Origin: Bordetella parapertussis
GTDB lineage: Bacteria; Pseudomonadota; Gammaproteobacteria; Burkholderiales; SG8-41
Reading direction: 5' to 3'
NCBI GenBank assembly: GCA_945906815.1
Contig: CAMDRT010000025.1
Location: forward strand, 1 to 58,964
DNA length: 58,964 nucleotides
In this document: positions 49,873 through 58,737 of the stretch, one piece after another
How positions within the stretch are numbered: the first letter of the stretch is position 1
Layout of the letters: every line of letters begins with the position of its first letter
Notes under the pieces: model-generated
Database searches by the model: none
Seen by the model: the letters and a program-made list of their open reading frames with translations, nothing else
Told to the model about the DNA's origin: nothing
Made by a program: the position numbers and the translations under genes

Positions 49873-50685
49873 TCAATCCTCACCCTCATAGATTTTCAGA
49901 TAGGTAGAACGCCCGCCGTCGGCGGCGATCGTCGTCCCCGTCAGCATGCGTGAATCATCCGACGCCAGAAACAGGGCAATGGCCGCGATATCTTCCGCAC
50001 TGCCGTGCGAATAGGGATACAGTTTTTGCATTTTCATGCGCAGGCGCGCCGCGGGACCGGGCTTTTCCGCCAGCATGAAGTCCTTGTTTTCGTAGCGCTT
50101 GATCTGCCGCTCGGTGCGTACCGAGCCTGGCGCAATCGCATTCGCGCGGATGCCGTACTGCACATACTGCGCCGCCAGCGTTTTAGTGAATGAAATAATG
50201 CCGCCTTTGGTCGCCGCATACGCCGGCTTCATCGACCCCATCAGCCCCAGATGCGAGGTCACGTTGATGATCACGCCGCCGCCCGCTTTGATCAAATGCG
50301 GTATGCCGTGGCGGCAGCTCAAAAAAGGATGCAGCAGGTTCAGATTGATGGTGTGATGCCACACCGCAAGATCCATCTCATGCACCGGCACGTCTTCCTG
50401 CAAGGAGCCACCCGCACAATTAAAAATAATATCCAGCCGCCCGAAATGCGCGAGGGTCACATCCATCGCGCGCTTCATGCTGTCATCTTGGGTGACGTCG
50501 GTGGCGACGAATAACGCATCGCCGCCGGCCGCACGAATCTCACGTTCTGCAGCCTCACCCACTTCGCGATTTAATTCGATGATCGCCACCTTCGCGCCCT
50601 CGGCCACATACGCCTTGGCAGTCGCTTTCGCGATACCCGCACCCGCGCCGGTTAGAAACGCTACCTTGTCTTTCAGTTTTGCCAC
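49873..50685 (-). CDS. SDR-family oxidoreductase, canonical active site
   Basis: 270 residues, GTG start after a GGGGG ribosome site. TGAGAGIAKATAKAYVAEG cofactor motif, NCAGG, serine in NVTSHLG and an intact YAATK motif (PAYAATKGGII). Ends in a proline/acid tail. Probably an NAD(P)-dependent alcohol/ketone oxidoreductase. It follows the Bug gene by 54 bases and precedes VOC by 166, on the same strand. In contrast to the SDRs at 13314 and 25236 it has all the catalytic residues. Confidence 0.9.
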   Translation of the reverse strand: MAKLKDKVAFLTGAGAGIAKATAKAYVAEGAKVAIIELNREVGEAAEREIRAAGGDALFVATDVTQDDSMKRAMDVTLAHFGRLDIIFNCAGGSLQEDVPVHEMDLAVWHHTINLNLLHPFLSCRHGIPHLIKAGGGVIINVTSHLGLMGSMKPAYAATKGGIISFTKTLAAQYVQYGIRANAIAPGSVRTERQIKRYENKDFMLAEKPGPAARLRMKMQKLYPYSHGSAEDIAAIALFLASDDSRMLTGTTIAADGGRSTYLKIYEGED

Positions 50686-50739
50686 GCAACCCCCTTATTC
50701 ATCTACTTTGAAATATGCTGCACGCCTCTCGCCCTATCC

Positions 50740-51699
50740 TCACTCAATTTTCAGCTTGACCGCGCGCACCACCTTCACCCACTCGTCGTATTCCTTTTTC
50801 GCGCGCGCAGCGAGCGCCGCCGGAGTGCCGCCAGTAACAGCCACGCCCTGCACGTCCAGCATGTTCTTGACGCTGCCCTCCTGCAGGATTTTGTTCACCT
50901 CGGTATTCAGGCGCGTCACAATGGCCTGCGGCGTGCCTTTGGGAAAAAACATGCCATAGTAAGTACCTGAATCATAACCGGGCAGCGCTTCTGCAATCGC
51001 CGGCAAATCTGGCAGGGTGGGCCACCGCTTGGCACTGGTCACGCCCAGCGCGCGCAAGCGGCCGCTGGTATAAAAAGGCTGCGCACCCAGCATACCGGCC
51101 ACCATCACCTGGGTTTGTCCCGCCATCAGTTCCGGCATCGCCACGCCGGTGCTCTTGTAGGGCACATGGATCATCTTGATGCCCGCCATGTTCAGGAACA
51201 ACTCGGTCGACAAATGCGTGTTCCCGCCTACCCCGGTAGACGCGAACACCAGCGAGTCCGGCTTTGCGCGCGCCAGCGTGATCAGGTCCCGGGTGGTCTT
51301 CACCGGCAGCGCCGGATGCACTACCAGCACGTTGGCCACATAACCCAGTTCCACCACCGGGATCACCGCATCAAACGGATCGTATCCCAGCTTGCGCGTG
51401 GCCGCGGTCGAGGAAAAACTGCCGGAGATACTCATCACGGTGTAGCCGTCCGGCGGCGCCTTCGCCGTCAACTCCATGCCGATGGCCCCGCCCGCCCCGC
51501 CGCGATTATCGATGACGAAAGGCTGACCCAGCGCTTCGCTGAGCTTTTGCGCCACCGGCCGCGCCGTCAGATCGGAGCCACCACCAGGGGCGAACGGCAC
51601 GATGACGCGCACGGCTTTTGCGGGCCACGCTTGGGCAAAGGCGGCGCACGCCAGCAGTGCAAAGACTACAGCGGTGGTATAACAAATGAAATGCTTCAT
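50740..51699 (-). CDS. Bug-family tripartite tricarboxylate transporter receptor
   Basis: 319 residues; GGAG nine bases before the ATG. Signal peptide YTTAVVFALLACAAFA, mature QAWPAKAVRVIVPFAPGGGS-DLTARPV. Landmarks: HPALPVKTTRDLITLARAKP, HVPYKSTGVAMPELMAGQ, VVRAVKLKIE. First gene of the minus-strand series Bug-SDR-VOC-EthD-Bug. About 200 bases of intergenic sequence separate it from the divergent amidohydrolase; I see no clear promoter pair there. Confidence 0.92.
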   Translation of the reverse strand: MKHFICYTTAVVFALLACAAFAQAWPAKAVRVIVPFAPGGGSDLTARPVAQKLSEALGQPFVIDNRGGAGGAIGMELTAKAPPDGYTVMSISGSFSSTAATRKLGYDPFDAVIPVVELGYVANVLVVHPALPVKTTRDLITLARAKPDSLVFASTGVGGNTHLSTELFLNMAGIKMIHVPYKSTGVAMPELMAGQTQVMVAGMLGAQPFYTSGRLRALGVTSAKRWPTLPDLPAIAEALPGYDSGTYYGMFFPKGTPQAIVTRLNTEVNKILQEGSVKNMLDVQGVAVTGGTPAALAARAKKEYDEWVKVVRAVKLKIE

Positions 51700-51905
51700 G
51701 GGTATTTGCTCCGGCTAGCCGATGACCTGACGATGGCGGGCTGCATTCACAGCCCGGACGAAGCATAACCAAATCCGGGTATCCCTGCGCTGCAATCCAT
51801 TTCATGAGAGGGTGTTGACGCTGCGCCGGCCCCCCTTCGTCTGGACGCGGCGGGTGCGACCTGTTTTAATACCCAGCAACTACTTACCACCAAGGAGCTT
51901 TACCG

Positions 51906-52748
51906 ATGACGATCATTGATTCCCAGGTTCACGTGTATGAGGCGAACACCCCGCAACGGCCTTGGCATAATGTGCCGAATTGGCCCGATCACGTCACCGG
52001 TGCCGAGATGGTAGCGGCGATGGACAAGGTCGGCGTCGACGGCGCGATCTTCATCTCCGCCTTTTCCATGTACCAGTACGACGCCAGCTATGCGGTGGAG
52101 GTGCAACGCGCCCATCCCAGCCGCTTCGCCCTCGTCAAGCCGGTCGACCCGGATAATCCAGCAGTGGCCGATGTCATCGCCGACTGGAAAAACACGCCAG
52201 GCACGGTCGGCATCCGCATCATGATGACCCAGGAAGCGAAGCGCGACCCGAACGACCCTGGCCTCGACCGTATCGCGCGCGCTGCCGTGCGCCACAATTT
52301 TCCAGTCAACATGCTGTGTTGGGGCAACCTGGACGCGGGCACCGCGCTGATCGACCGTCATCCTGAAACGCGCTTCATCCTCGACCATCTGAGCATCATG
52401 CAGCCGCGCACGCCGCCCGCCCCGCCGCAACCGTGGGCCGATCTGCCGAAGGTGCTGGACCTCGCCAAGCGTCCGAACGCAGTGATCAAGGTCAGCGGCG
52501 CGTGCACGCTGTCCCAAGAGCCGTATCCCTACCCGGACATCTGGGACCCGCTCGCGCGCGTGTTCGACGCCTGGGGTTTCGACCGCTGCCTGTGGGGCAC
52601 CGACTGGACCCGCGCCTACGCCGTCGTCAATTACCAACAGGCGGTCGAGCCTTTCCGCCTGACTGAGCGCCTGAGCACCAGTGAACGGGCGATGCTGATG
52701 GGCGGTGCCTGCGCCAAGGCCTATGGCTGGTCGCCGCAGCAAGGCTAG
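51906..52748 (+). CDS. amidohydrolase-2 family protein (PDC-lactonase-like TIM barrel)
   Basis: 280 residues; AAGGAG eight bases before the ATG. TIM-barrel hydrolase: TIIDSQVHVYEANTPQRPWH at the N-terminus, ILDHLSIMQPRTPPAPPQPW and LWGTDWTRAY near the C-terminus. The HxH is QVH here, a variant seen in this subfamily. Candidate reactions are lactone hydrolysis (2-pyrone-4,6-dicarboxylate type) or decarboxylation of an aromatic acid; the sequence alone does not decide. The oxygenase gene follows 23 bases later, so they form an operon. Confidence 0.82.
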   Translation: MTIIDSQVHVYEANTPQRPWHNVPNWPDHVTGAEMVAAMDKVGVDGAIFISAFSMYQYDASYAVEVQRAHPSRFALVKPVDPDNPAVADVIADWKNTPGTVGIRIMMTQEAKRDPNDPGLDRIARAAVRHNFPVNMLCWGNLDAGTALIDRHPETRFILDHLSIMQPRTPPAPPQPWADLPKVLDLAKRPNAVIKVSGACTLSQEPYPYPDIWDPLARVFDAWGFDRCLWGTDWTRAYAVVNYQQAVEPFRLTERLSTSERAMLMGGACAKAYGWSPQQG

Positions 52749-52771
52749 CCCCCCGCAGCGGAGCACGTTGT

Positions 52772-53821
52772 ATGCACCTGTTCCAGCAGCACACCCCCGC
52801 GGACATAGACGCCGCGGTCAGCCAGATCCCGCTCATAGACTTCGGCCCGTACTTGGCCGGACGGCCAGGTAGCCTCGCGCCACTGGCAGCGCAGGTGCGT
52901 GACGCCTGCGAGCGGGTCGGCTTCTTTTACCTCAAGGGCCATGACGTACCCGAGGCGCTGATCGAGCGCACCTTTGCCGAGGCCAGGCGCTTTCATGCGC
53001 TGCCGATGGATGCGAAGCAAAAGCTGGCGCTCGACCAGAACAACGTCGGCTACCTGTCGATGAACGCCAGCACGCAGCGCCACTCGACCGTGCACCAGGC
53101 GACCCGGCCGAACGAGAACGAGTCCTACTTCGTTGTCGTCGAGCGGCCAGCCGATCATGCGGACGTGCTCGCCGGCAAACCGCTGCGCGGCCGCAACCAG
53201 TGGCCGCAGTGGCCCCATGAACTGCCCGGTTTCCGCGACAACGTGATGGCATACTTCACCGCGCTGAATGCACTGGGCCAGCGCATGCTGCCCGCCTTTG
53301 CGGTGGCGCTGGGCATGCCCGCCGATCATTTCACGCCGTTGTTCTCCGACGACAACCATGCCACGCTGCGCATGCTGCACTATCCGCCGACCTCCGATGC
53401 GGACAACGCCTTCGGCCAGGGCCCGCACACCGACAACAGCTTCCTCACCATCCTCGCACGCATGGCGGTGCCGGGCCTGCGCGTGCAACTGCCATCGGGC
53501 GCATGGCTGTCGCCGCCACTGATCCCCGGCACCTTCCTGGTCAACCTCGGCAATATCATGCGGCGCATGTCGAACGACCGCTTCCGTTCGACTCCGCATG
53601 GTGTGGTGGTCGATGGCCAGACCGATCGTTACTCGCTCGCCTACTTTCACAGCCCCAACCCGTACCGCATGATCGAGGTGCTGCCCTCCTGCATAGCGGC
53701 GGAACGTCCGGCGAAATACGCGCCAGCGCTCTACGCCGATCTGGTGCTGGAGTTCTTCCGCGCCAACTACGCCCACCAGCAAGGCCACGGCACGGCGGCG
53801 ATGCCGAACCGCTACGCCTGA
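52772..53821 (+). CDS. isopenicillin N synthase-family 2-oxoglutarate/Fe(II)-type oxygenase
   Basis: 349 residues. DIN-type IPLIDFGPYLAGRP N-terminus, then the jelly-roll core with HxD (GPHTDNSFLTIL), the distal histidine in STPHGVVVD and the RxS motif in DRYSLAYF: all Fe and 2-oxoglutarate (or RxS-type) residues are present. Plant-like oxygenases of this family act on diverse small acids and are not normally beta-lactam makers in such contexts. GGAG lies before the ATG. Likely operates on the same compound as the amidohydrolase. Confidence 0.87.
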   Translation: MHLFQQHTPADIDAAVSQIPLIDFGPYLAGRPGSLAPLAAQVRDACERVGFFYLKGHDVPEALIERTFAEARRFHALPMDAKQKLALDQNNVGYLSMNASTQRHSTVHQATRPNENESYFVVVERPADHADVLAGKPLRGRNQWPQWPHELPGFRDNVMAYFTALNALGQRMLPAFAVALGMPADHFTPLFSDDNHATLRMLHYPPTSDADNAFGQGPHTDNSFLTILARMAVPGLRVQLPSGAWLSPPLIPGTFLVNLGNIMRRMSNDRFRSTPHGVVVDGQTDRYSLAYFHSPNPYRMIEVLPSCIAAERPAKYAPALYADLVLEFFRANYAHQQGHGTAAMPNRYA

Positions 53822-53836
53822 AGTGCCGCACCATTG

Positions 53837-53888
53837 GGGTCAGGCATTGCCTTTTGCCTATCCCATGGCAATAGTCAAGGCCTGACCC
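53837..53888. terminator. nested inverted repeat between convergent genes
   Basis: GGGTCAGGC (53837) pairs with GCCTGACCC (53880), with ATTGCC/GGCAAT inside. It fills the gap between two converging genes, so it could terminate both. Its GGGGTCAGGC form also resembles REP-type dispersed sequences; no T-run. Confidence 0.5.
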
Positions 53889-53891
53889 TTA

Positions 53892-55664
53892 CTATATCGG
53901 CGTCACCCGTGCATGCAGGATTGCCGTGCGCCCGCCGCGCACGATCTTCGCGCAGCGGGCCAGCGCCGCGGGTGCCTCGTCCGGATCGCTGATCTTTTCG
54001 CCATAGGCGCCGAACGCCTCGGCAATTTTGCTGAAGTCCGCGTCCGGCAGCAGGTGCGACTCAAATTCGTTTGCGGCGACGGCTGCCCCTTGCGGGAATA
54101 CCCGTTGCGTCGACGCTTTCACCGCACCCCAACCCGAATTGTCCAGCACCACGATGAGAATCGGCAGATGGTATTGCTGGGAGGCAGAAAACACCGAGCT
54201 CGGATTGCCGAAATAGAAACCGCCGTCACCCACCACTTGCACCATCATGCGCTGCGGCGCCGCGAGCTTCGCGCCGAGCGCGAATCCACCGGACCAACCG
54301 AGTCCACCGCCCGCCGAACGCATCATGGTGTTGGCAAGCGGGCGCGTGATCTGCAGCGCGACCGCACCGGCATTGCGGATGCCTTCATTGAAGACGACGT
54401 CGTTCGCATCGAGCACCTGGTTGAGCTCGGCCAACAGATAGTGCGGATTGATCTCGTTGTGCGTGCCCTTGTCGGCACGCAGCTTGGCAGCGCGCTCGAT
54501 GAACGCGGCATGTTCCACTTTAAGTTGCGCCACGCGGGCAGCAGCCTTGTGCCTGAATGTCGGCGTGGCTTTACTGTTGATTGCTTCAATAAGCTGCGTC
54601 AGGATATGACCACTATCGCCCTGCATGCGCAGATTGCCCGGAAACGCCCACATCGGCGACGCCGACTTGAGAATGTCGATGTCGATGTGCGCCCAGAACG
54701 AATTCTCCTGCGGCTGCACATCCGCCGGAAACCACGGCACGTCGATATCGACGAGGATCCCCAGGTCAGCCTTCGGCAGTTGTCTGTCCAGCATGTAGCC
54801 GACGAAGCAGGGCAACGTATTCGGGATATTGCTGCTGGCGTTGGACTCGATGACGGCAAGGCCGGCGAGTTCGGACAGTTCCGCAATCGCCTGCACCGCG
54901 CGTGGGTTGCGCCCCGCGTAGGCGGTGATCAGGATCGGATAGTCGGCATCAATGATGCGCTGCGCGAGCGCGCCGACCAGTTGCGGATCCGCCTGGCCGC
55001 CCTGCGTCGCGCCGTACTGATCGGCGGCGAAATGACGCACTTGGTCGGTTCTCCAGTGTTGCGTAAGCGTCTCGCGCTGCATCATCAAATACACCGGACC
55101 GGCCGGTTCGCTCTGCATAATGGAATGCGCGCGCCGCAATGCCTCCTTCACCACGACGCCCGAAGGCAGTGTCCATTCCCATTTCAGATAGGGGCGCACC
55201 AGGCTCGCCTGGTCGAAGGGTTCCTGCACGAAATGCACATAGGTGTCGCGCGAGCCGAGCAGTTCGTTGCCAGTACTGTAGGGTGCCTTGCCCGCCATCA
55301 ACAGCACCGGCAGTCGCGTGCGAAAAAGATTGTGCATCGCATTGGAGGCATTCGCCGTGCCAACGTCGACGTGCACCAGCACACCCTGGCCGCGCCCGGT
55401 CATGAAAGCGTAGCCGCCCGCCATATGGGCAGCCGTATTCTCATGCGGGCAGCGGATGACCTGCGGCAGCTTCTCGCCGAGATTCTTCTTGTGCGCCATC
55501 TCCTCGATGATCGGCGCGTGGTCGGTACCGAAATTACAGAACAGATACTCGATCCCGATCTCGTTGAGGCCTTCGAGAAAGTAATACGCGGTGGAGAATT
55601 CCGTTTCGTTGCTGGTTTGGCGGGGGGGCTGCGGCATGTTTGCACCAGGAGTTTTAAATACCAT
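53892..55664 (-). CDS. thiamine-diphosphate-dependent enzyme (acetolactate-synthase-like)
   Basis: 590 residues from the ATG at 55664. Three-domain ThDP fold: PYR domain with the catalytic glutamate in RCPHENTAAHMAGGYAFM, a central domain (PILITAYAGRNPRAVQAI) and the PP domain with GDGGFYFGNPSSVFSASQQY followed by LPILIVVLDNSGWG, the ThDP/Mg motif. Similar enzymes include acetolactate synthases and 2-oxoacid decarboxylases; this one probably decarboxylates or condenses an alpha-keto acid. A longer upstream frame overlaps the hydrolase gene and was rejected. It follows the PcaD-like gene by 50 bases. Start codon uncertain; ATG at 55637 is the alternative. Confidence 0.88.
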   Translation of the reverse strand: MVFKTPGANMPQPPRQTSNETEFSTAYYFLEGLNEIGIEYLFCNFGTDHAPIIEEMAHKKNLGEKLPQVIRCPHENTAAHMAGGYAFMTGRGQGVLVHVDVGTANASNAMHNLFRTRLPVLLMAGKAPYSTGNELLGSRDTYVHFVQEPFDQASLVRPYLKWEWTLPSGVVVKEALRRAHSIMQSEPAGPVYLMMQRETLTQHWRTDQVRHFAADQYGATQGGQADPQLVGALAQRIIDADYPILITAYAGRNPRAVQAIAELSELAGLAVIESNASSNIPNTLPCFVGYMLDRQLPKADLGILVDIDVPWFPADVQPQENSFWAHIDIDILKSASPMWAFPGNLRMQGDSGHILTQLIEAINSKATPTFRHKAAARVAQLKVEHAAFIERAAKLRADKGTHNEINPHYLLAELNQVLDANDVVFNEGIRNAGAVALQITRPLANTMMRSAGGGLGWSGGFALGAKLAAPQRMMVQVVGDGGFYFGNPSSVFSASQQYHLPILIVVLDNSGWGAVKASTQRVFPQGAAVAANEFESHLLPDADFSKIAEAFGAYGEKISDPDEAPAALARCAKIVRGGRTAILHARVTPI

Positions 55665-55714
55665 TGGGGGGCTGCGCGTAAGCGTGTGGGTGTAGTTGCG
55701 TCGGGATAGGCCGT

Positions 55715-56503
55715 TCAGTGGCGGGCTAGAAATCCCAGAACGGCCGCGCTGAAAGCGGCTGGCTGGTCCATGTTCGACAGATGCGCCGCCCGCTCGATAA
55801 TCACCAGCTCGGAACCGGCGATACGCTCCTGTATACCCTTGGCCATGCCCACGTTGGTGGCCGGGTCCTCCGCACCCACCACCACCAGGGTGGGGAGGGT
55901 TATCGCAGAGATGCGGTCGCTCAGCGCGAGCTTGGAGAGCGCCTGGCAGCACCCGCTATAGCCCACGGTGCTGGTAGCGCGCACCATTTGGCGCACAGCG
56001 TCGGCCACTGTCGGCTGGCTCATGATCGTGTCGGCCGTCAGGAAACGCGCCACCGTCATCTCCACCATCGGCACCATGCCGCCCACGTTGACAGCGTCGA
56101 TGCGCTGCTGCCACAGCTTGGGGTCCCCCAGAGGGTCCTGGCTGGCGGTGTCGCACAGGACGAGGGTGCGCAACACGCCCGGTTTTTTGAGCGCCATGGT
56201 CATGCCGGTCATCCCGCCCATGGAAAGCCCGACGAAATGCGTGTGCGTGATTTGCAGCGCCTCGAGCAGCGCGAACACGTCGTCAGCCAGCAGCTCGAAC
56301 GAGTAAGGCCCCGGCGTGGCTTCGCTTTCCCCGTGCCCGCGCTTGTCGTAGCGCAGCACGCGGTAGTTCTTGGTTAACGCTTCCATCTGCGGCTCCCACA
56401 TCTGGTGGGTGGTGGCGAGTGAGTTGCTCAGGGTGACCCACGGCGCGTTCTGCGGCCCGTCGATGCAGTAGTGGAGATTGACACCGTTGACTTTGATTTT
56501 CAT
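55715..56503 (-). CDS. alpha/beta hydrolase, 3-oxoadipate enol-lactonase (PcaD)-like
   Basis: 262 residues; GAGAGG five bases before the ATG. PcaD-like features: LSNSLATTHQMWEPQMEALT, YDKRGHGESE, nucleophile GLSMGGMTG, and HLSNMDQPAAFSAAVLGFL at the end, with acid in GAEDPATN. It would hydrolyse an enol-lactone; the true substrate could be any small lactone or ester. It lies 48 bases after the Bug gene and 50 before the ThDP gene. The core PCA genes pcaB, pcaI and pcaJ are absent, so PcaD function is not proven. Confidence 0.83.
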   Translation of the reverse strand: MKIKVNGVNLHYCIDGPQNAPWVTLSNSLATTHQMWEPQMEALTKNYRVLRYDKRGHGESEATPGPYSFELLADDVFALLEALQITHTHFVGLSMGGMTGMTMALKKPGVLRTLVLCDTASQDPLGDPKLWQQRIDAVNVGGMVPMVEMTVARFLTADTIMSQPTVADAVRQMVRATSTVGYSGCCQALSKLALSDRISAITLPTLVVVGAEDPATNVGMAKGIQERIAGSELVIIERAAHLSNMDQPAAFSAAVLGFLARH

Positions 56504-56551
56504 GAATACCTCTCTGTAATTAGCTGGGATAAGCCACCGTTCGGCTGTCTA

Positions 56552-57520
56552 TCAATCGAGCTTGAGATTCGCCGCTTTGCCGATCTTCTGGTAGTGCGCC
56601 ATCATGGTGCGGACCAGTGCGGCGTACTCTACCGGACCGATCGGCGCCACCACGTAGCCATCCCTCAGTGCGACAGCCTTGACTTCGGGAGTCAGCAGCA
56701 AGCGCATCAGGTCGGTGCTCAAGCGATCGATGGCGCCCTTGGGCGTCGCTGTCGGCGCCCACACCGCCATGGCGCCGGTCAAGTCGAAGTCCGCAAAACC
56801 CGCTTCGATCATGGTGAGGATATGCGGGAGCAGGACCGAGCGCTCAACCGACGTTACCGCCAACGGCCGAATCTTGCCTGATGCAACATGCTGCAACATG
56901 GGAGCGACGGTCGAAATCAGAACACTGGCGTGCCCACCCAGAACGGCCATCGCGGACGGCCCGCCACCCTGAAACACCACAGGCTTCATGTCGATACGCG
57001 CCCCCTGTTTCAGCAGTTCTCCCGCTAGATGCTGCCCACCGCCGTAAATGTTGATCGAGTACACCAGCTCACCGGGGCGCGCCCGCGCGAGCGCAATCAG
57101 TTCCTTGATGCTCTTCACCGGCAACGAGGGATGCACCGACAACACATAAGGCTGACTGCCGACGCCCACTACAGGCGTCAAGTCCCGGAGCAAATCGTAG
57201 GGCAGCTTCACTCGCAGCGCGGCATTGGCTACTGACGTTCCGACCAGCACCGTATGCCCGTCGGCGGAGGCACGAGCGACATGCTCGGTCCCGATGGCAG
57301 CGTTTGCACCAGGGCGGTTGTCCACGATGACGGTCTGGCCCAGCGACCGGCTCAGCGGCTGCTGTATGGTGCGCGCCACCACGTCAACCGAACCCCCTGG
57401 CGGATACGGCACGACCAGCCGCACCACTTTCGATGGGTATGGCTGTGCCGCCGCAGGAACTGCGAATAGCACCTGCACCAACGCCACCATGAGCATTGCC
57501 AGCGCGCTTACCGTATTCAT
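56552..57520 (-). CDS. Bug-family tripartite tricarboxylate transporter receptor
   Basis: 322 residues. Signal peptide ALAMLMVALVQVLFAVPAAA, mature QPYPSKVVRLVVPYPPGGSV-DVVARTI. HPSLPVKSIKELIALARARP and VFQGGGPSAMAVLGGHASVL are notable: the usual HVPYKG is VVFQGG. First gene of an operon with the PcaD-like and ThDP genes, so it is likely to recognise their substrate. Divergent from the D-2-hydroxyacid dehydrogenase at 57669. Confidence 0.92.
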   Translation of the reverse strand: MNTVSALAMLMVALVQVLFAVPAAAQPYPSKVVRLVVPYPPGGSVDVVARTIQQPLSRSLGQTVIVDNRPGANAAIGTEHVARASADGHTVLVGTSVANAALRVKLPYDLLRDLTPVVGVGSQPYVLSVHPSLPVKSIKELIALARARPGELVYSINIYGGGQHLAGELLKQGARIDMKPVVFQGGGPSAMAVLGGHASVLISTVAPMLQHVASGKIRPLAVTSVERSVLLPHILTMIEAGFADFDLTGAMAVWAPTATPKGAIDRLSTDLMRLLLTPEVKAVALRDGYVVAPIGPVEYAALVRTMMAHYQKIGKAANLKLD

Positions 57521-57668
57521 CGATCACCCCGCAACAGGAATGACAAACACCTATTTCACCCGTCAGCAATCTATCCCGCGACCGGCTAACAGTCAATCGC
57601 GTGAATTTTCGACCATCCCCGCTCCCCGCCGCCGCAATCGGCTACACTTTACTCACCAAGGAGATGTC

Positions 57669-58658
57669 ATGGCGTCAGACGCATTGCTGCTACTGGTAGG
57701 GGTTCCAGAGAATTATCGCTTGGGCGGACCGGCCTTCCAAAGACTGCACCAGGCGCATCCGCGCGTGCAGGTGCGGCTCATCCACGACCTGTCGGCGTTT
57801 GCCGCACAGGTTGGAGAGGCGGATGCGGTTATCGGTAGTCGTCCCTACTTGAAACTCTCCTCTGAGGTGTTAAAGCCCGAGGGACGATTGCGCTGGGTGC
57901 AGACCACCACGGCGGGTGTGGATCAGGTGGTGACGCCGGACTTGCTCGCTGCAGCTCATGTGACCATTACCTGCATCAAAGGCCCGCCGGGACCCTTGAT
58001 GGCCGAGCATGCCGTGCTGCTGATGCTGGCCTTGTCGCGTAATTTTCCGGCGTATCTGAAGAATCAGGAACGTCACCTGTGGCGACGTGAAGGCCAGGAG
58101 TGGCCACCGCTGCACGGCCATACCATCGCGATTCTGGGTGTCGGCAGCAGCGGTAGCAATCTCGCCCGGGTGTGCAAAATCGGTTTTGGCATGACCGTAC
58201 TGGGGATGTCGCGGACACCGCGCGCGCATCCCCATGTCGACCGCTGCTTCGACCAAAGCGAACTGTTGCAGGTGCTGCCCGAGGCCGATTTTGTAGTGCT
58301 TTGTCTACCCAACACGCCCGCGACCCAGCGCATTATCGATAGCGCGGCTCTGGCTGCGATGAAATCCACGGCCTATCTGATCAACGTGTCGCGAGGCGCC
58401 TTGATCGATGAAGGCGCGCTGATTGCAGCCATGCGCGCGGGCAGCATTGCCGGCGCTGGTCTGGACGTGACCACGGCCGATCCCATCCCCCAGGAAAGTC
58501 CGTTGTGGGATCTGCCCAACACTATCATCACCCCGCATATTGCCACCGAGTCCGTAAAATTGAGCGCATCGGTGGTGGATTTCTGGTGTGAAAACGTGCG
58601 TCGATTTGCAGAGAACGAACCGCTATTGGGTGTAGTGGACCGGCAGACTGGGTACTGA
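57669..58658 (+). CDS. D-2-hydroxyacid dehydrogenase family protein
   Basis: 329 residues; AAGGAG five bases before the ATG. NAD-binding domain: HTIAILGVGSSGSNLARVCK (GxGxxG region), then NVSRGALIDEGALIAAMRAG with the substrate-binding arginine and the histidine in ITPHIATESVKLSA. The acidic member of the usual catalytic set reads ADPIPQ, i.e. Asp where Glu is common. It reduces a 2-keto acid or oxidises the D-hydroxy acid. A longer upstream frame into the opposite-strand Bug gene was rejected. It may pair with the ThDP enzyme, which acts on 2-keto acids. Confidence 0.87.
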   Translation: MASDALLLLVGVPENYRLGGPAFQRLHQAHPRVQVRLIHDLSAFAAQVGEADAVIGSRPYLKLSSEVLKPEGRLRWVQTTTAGVDQVVTPDLLAAAHVTITCIKGPPGPLMAEHAVLLMLALSRNFPAYLKNQERHLWRREGQEWPPLHGHTIAILGVGSSGSNLARVCKIGFGMTVLGMSRTPRAHPHVDRCFDQSELLQVLPEADFVVLCLPNTPATQRIIDSAALAAMKSTAYLINVSRGALIDEGALIAAMRAGSIAGAGLDVTTADPIPQESPLWDLPNTIITPHIATESVKLSASVVDFWCENVRRFAENEPLLGVVDRQTGY

Positions 58659-58737
58659 GATTTTTTGTAGCGCTAATAGTAGTGCTTCACTCTATGCGGC
58701 ACTTATGCAACGGCACGGCACCAGCGAAACTCCTCCC

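Noticed and set aside
51900..53788. Two long minus-strand frames (288 and 347 codons)
   Set aside because: Antisense to the amidohydrolase and oxygenase genes, which show complete catalytic motifs.
52772..53821. Isopenicillin N synthase / beta-lactam biosynthesis
   Set aside because: Only the fold is shared; no ACV synthetase or other beta-lactam genes.
53913..55709. 598-codon open frame on the plus strand
   Set aside because: Antisense to the ThDP enzyme, whose motifs are intact; translation is Arg/His-rich shadow.
55665..55952. Long N-terminal extension of the ThDP enzyme
   Set aside because: Overlaps the PcaD-like gene end and is Gly/Arg-rich without fold.
57225..57668. N-terminal extension of the D-2-hydroxyacid dehydrogenase
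   Set aside because: Overlaps the Bug gene on the other strand and has no fold signal; AAGGAG selects the ATG at 57669.
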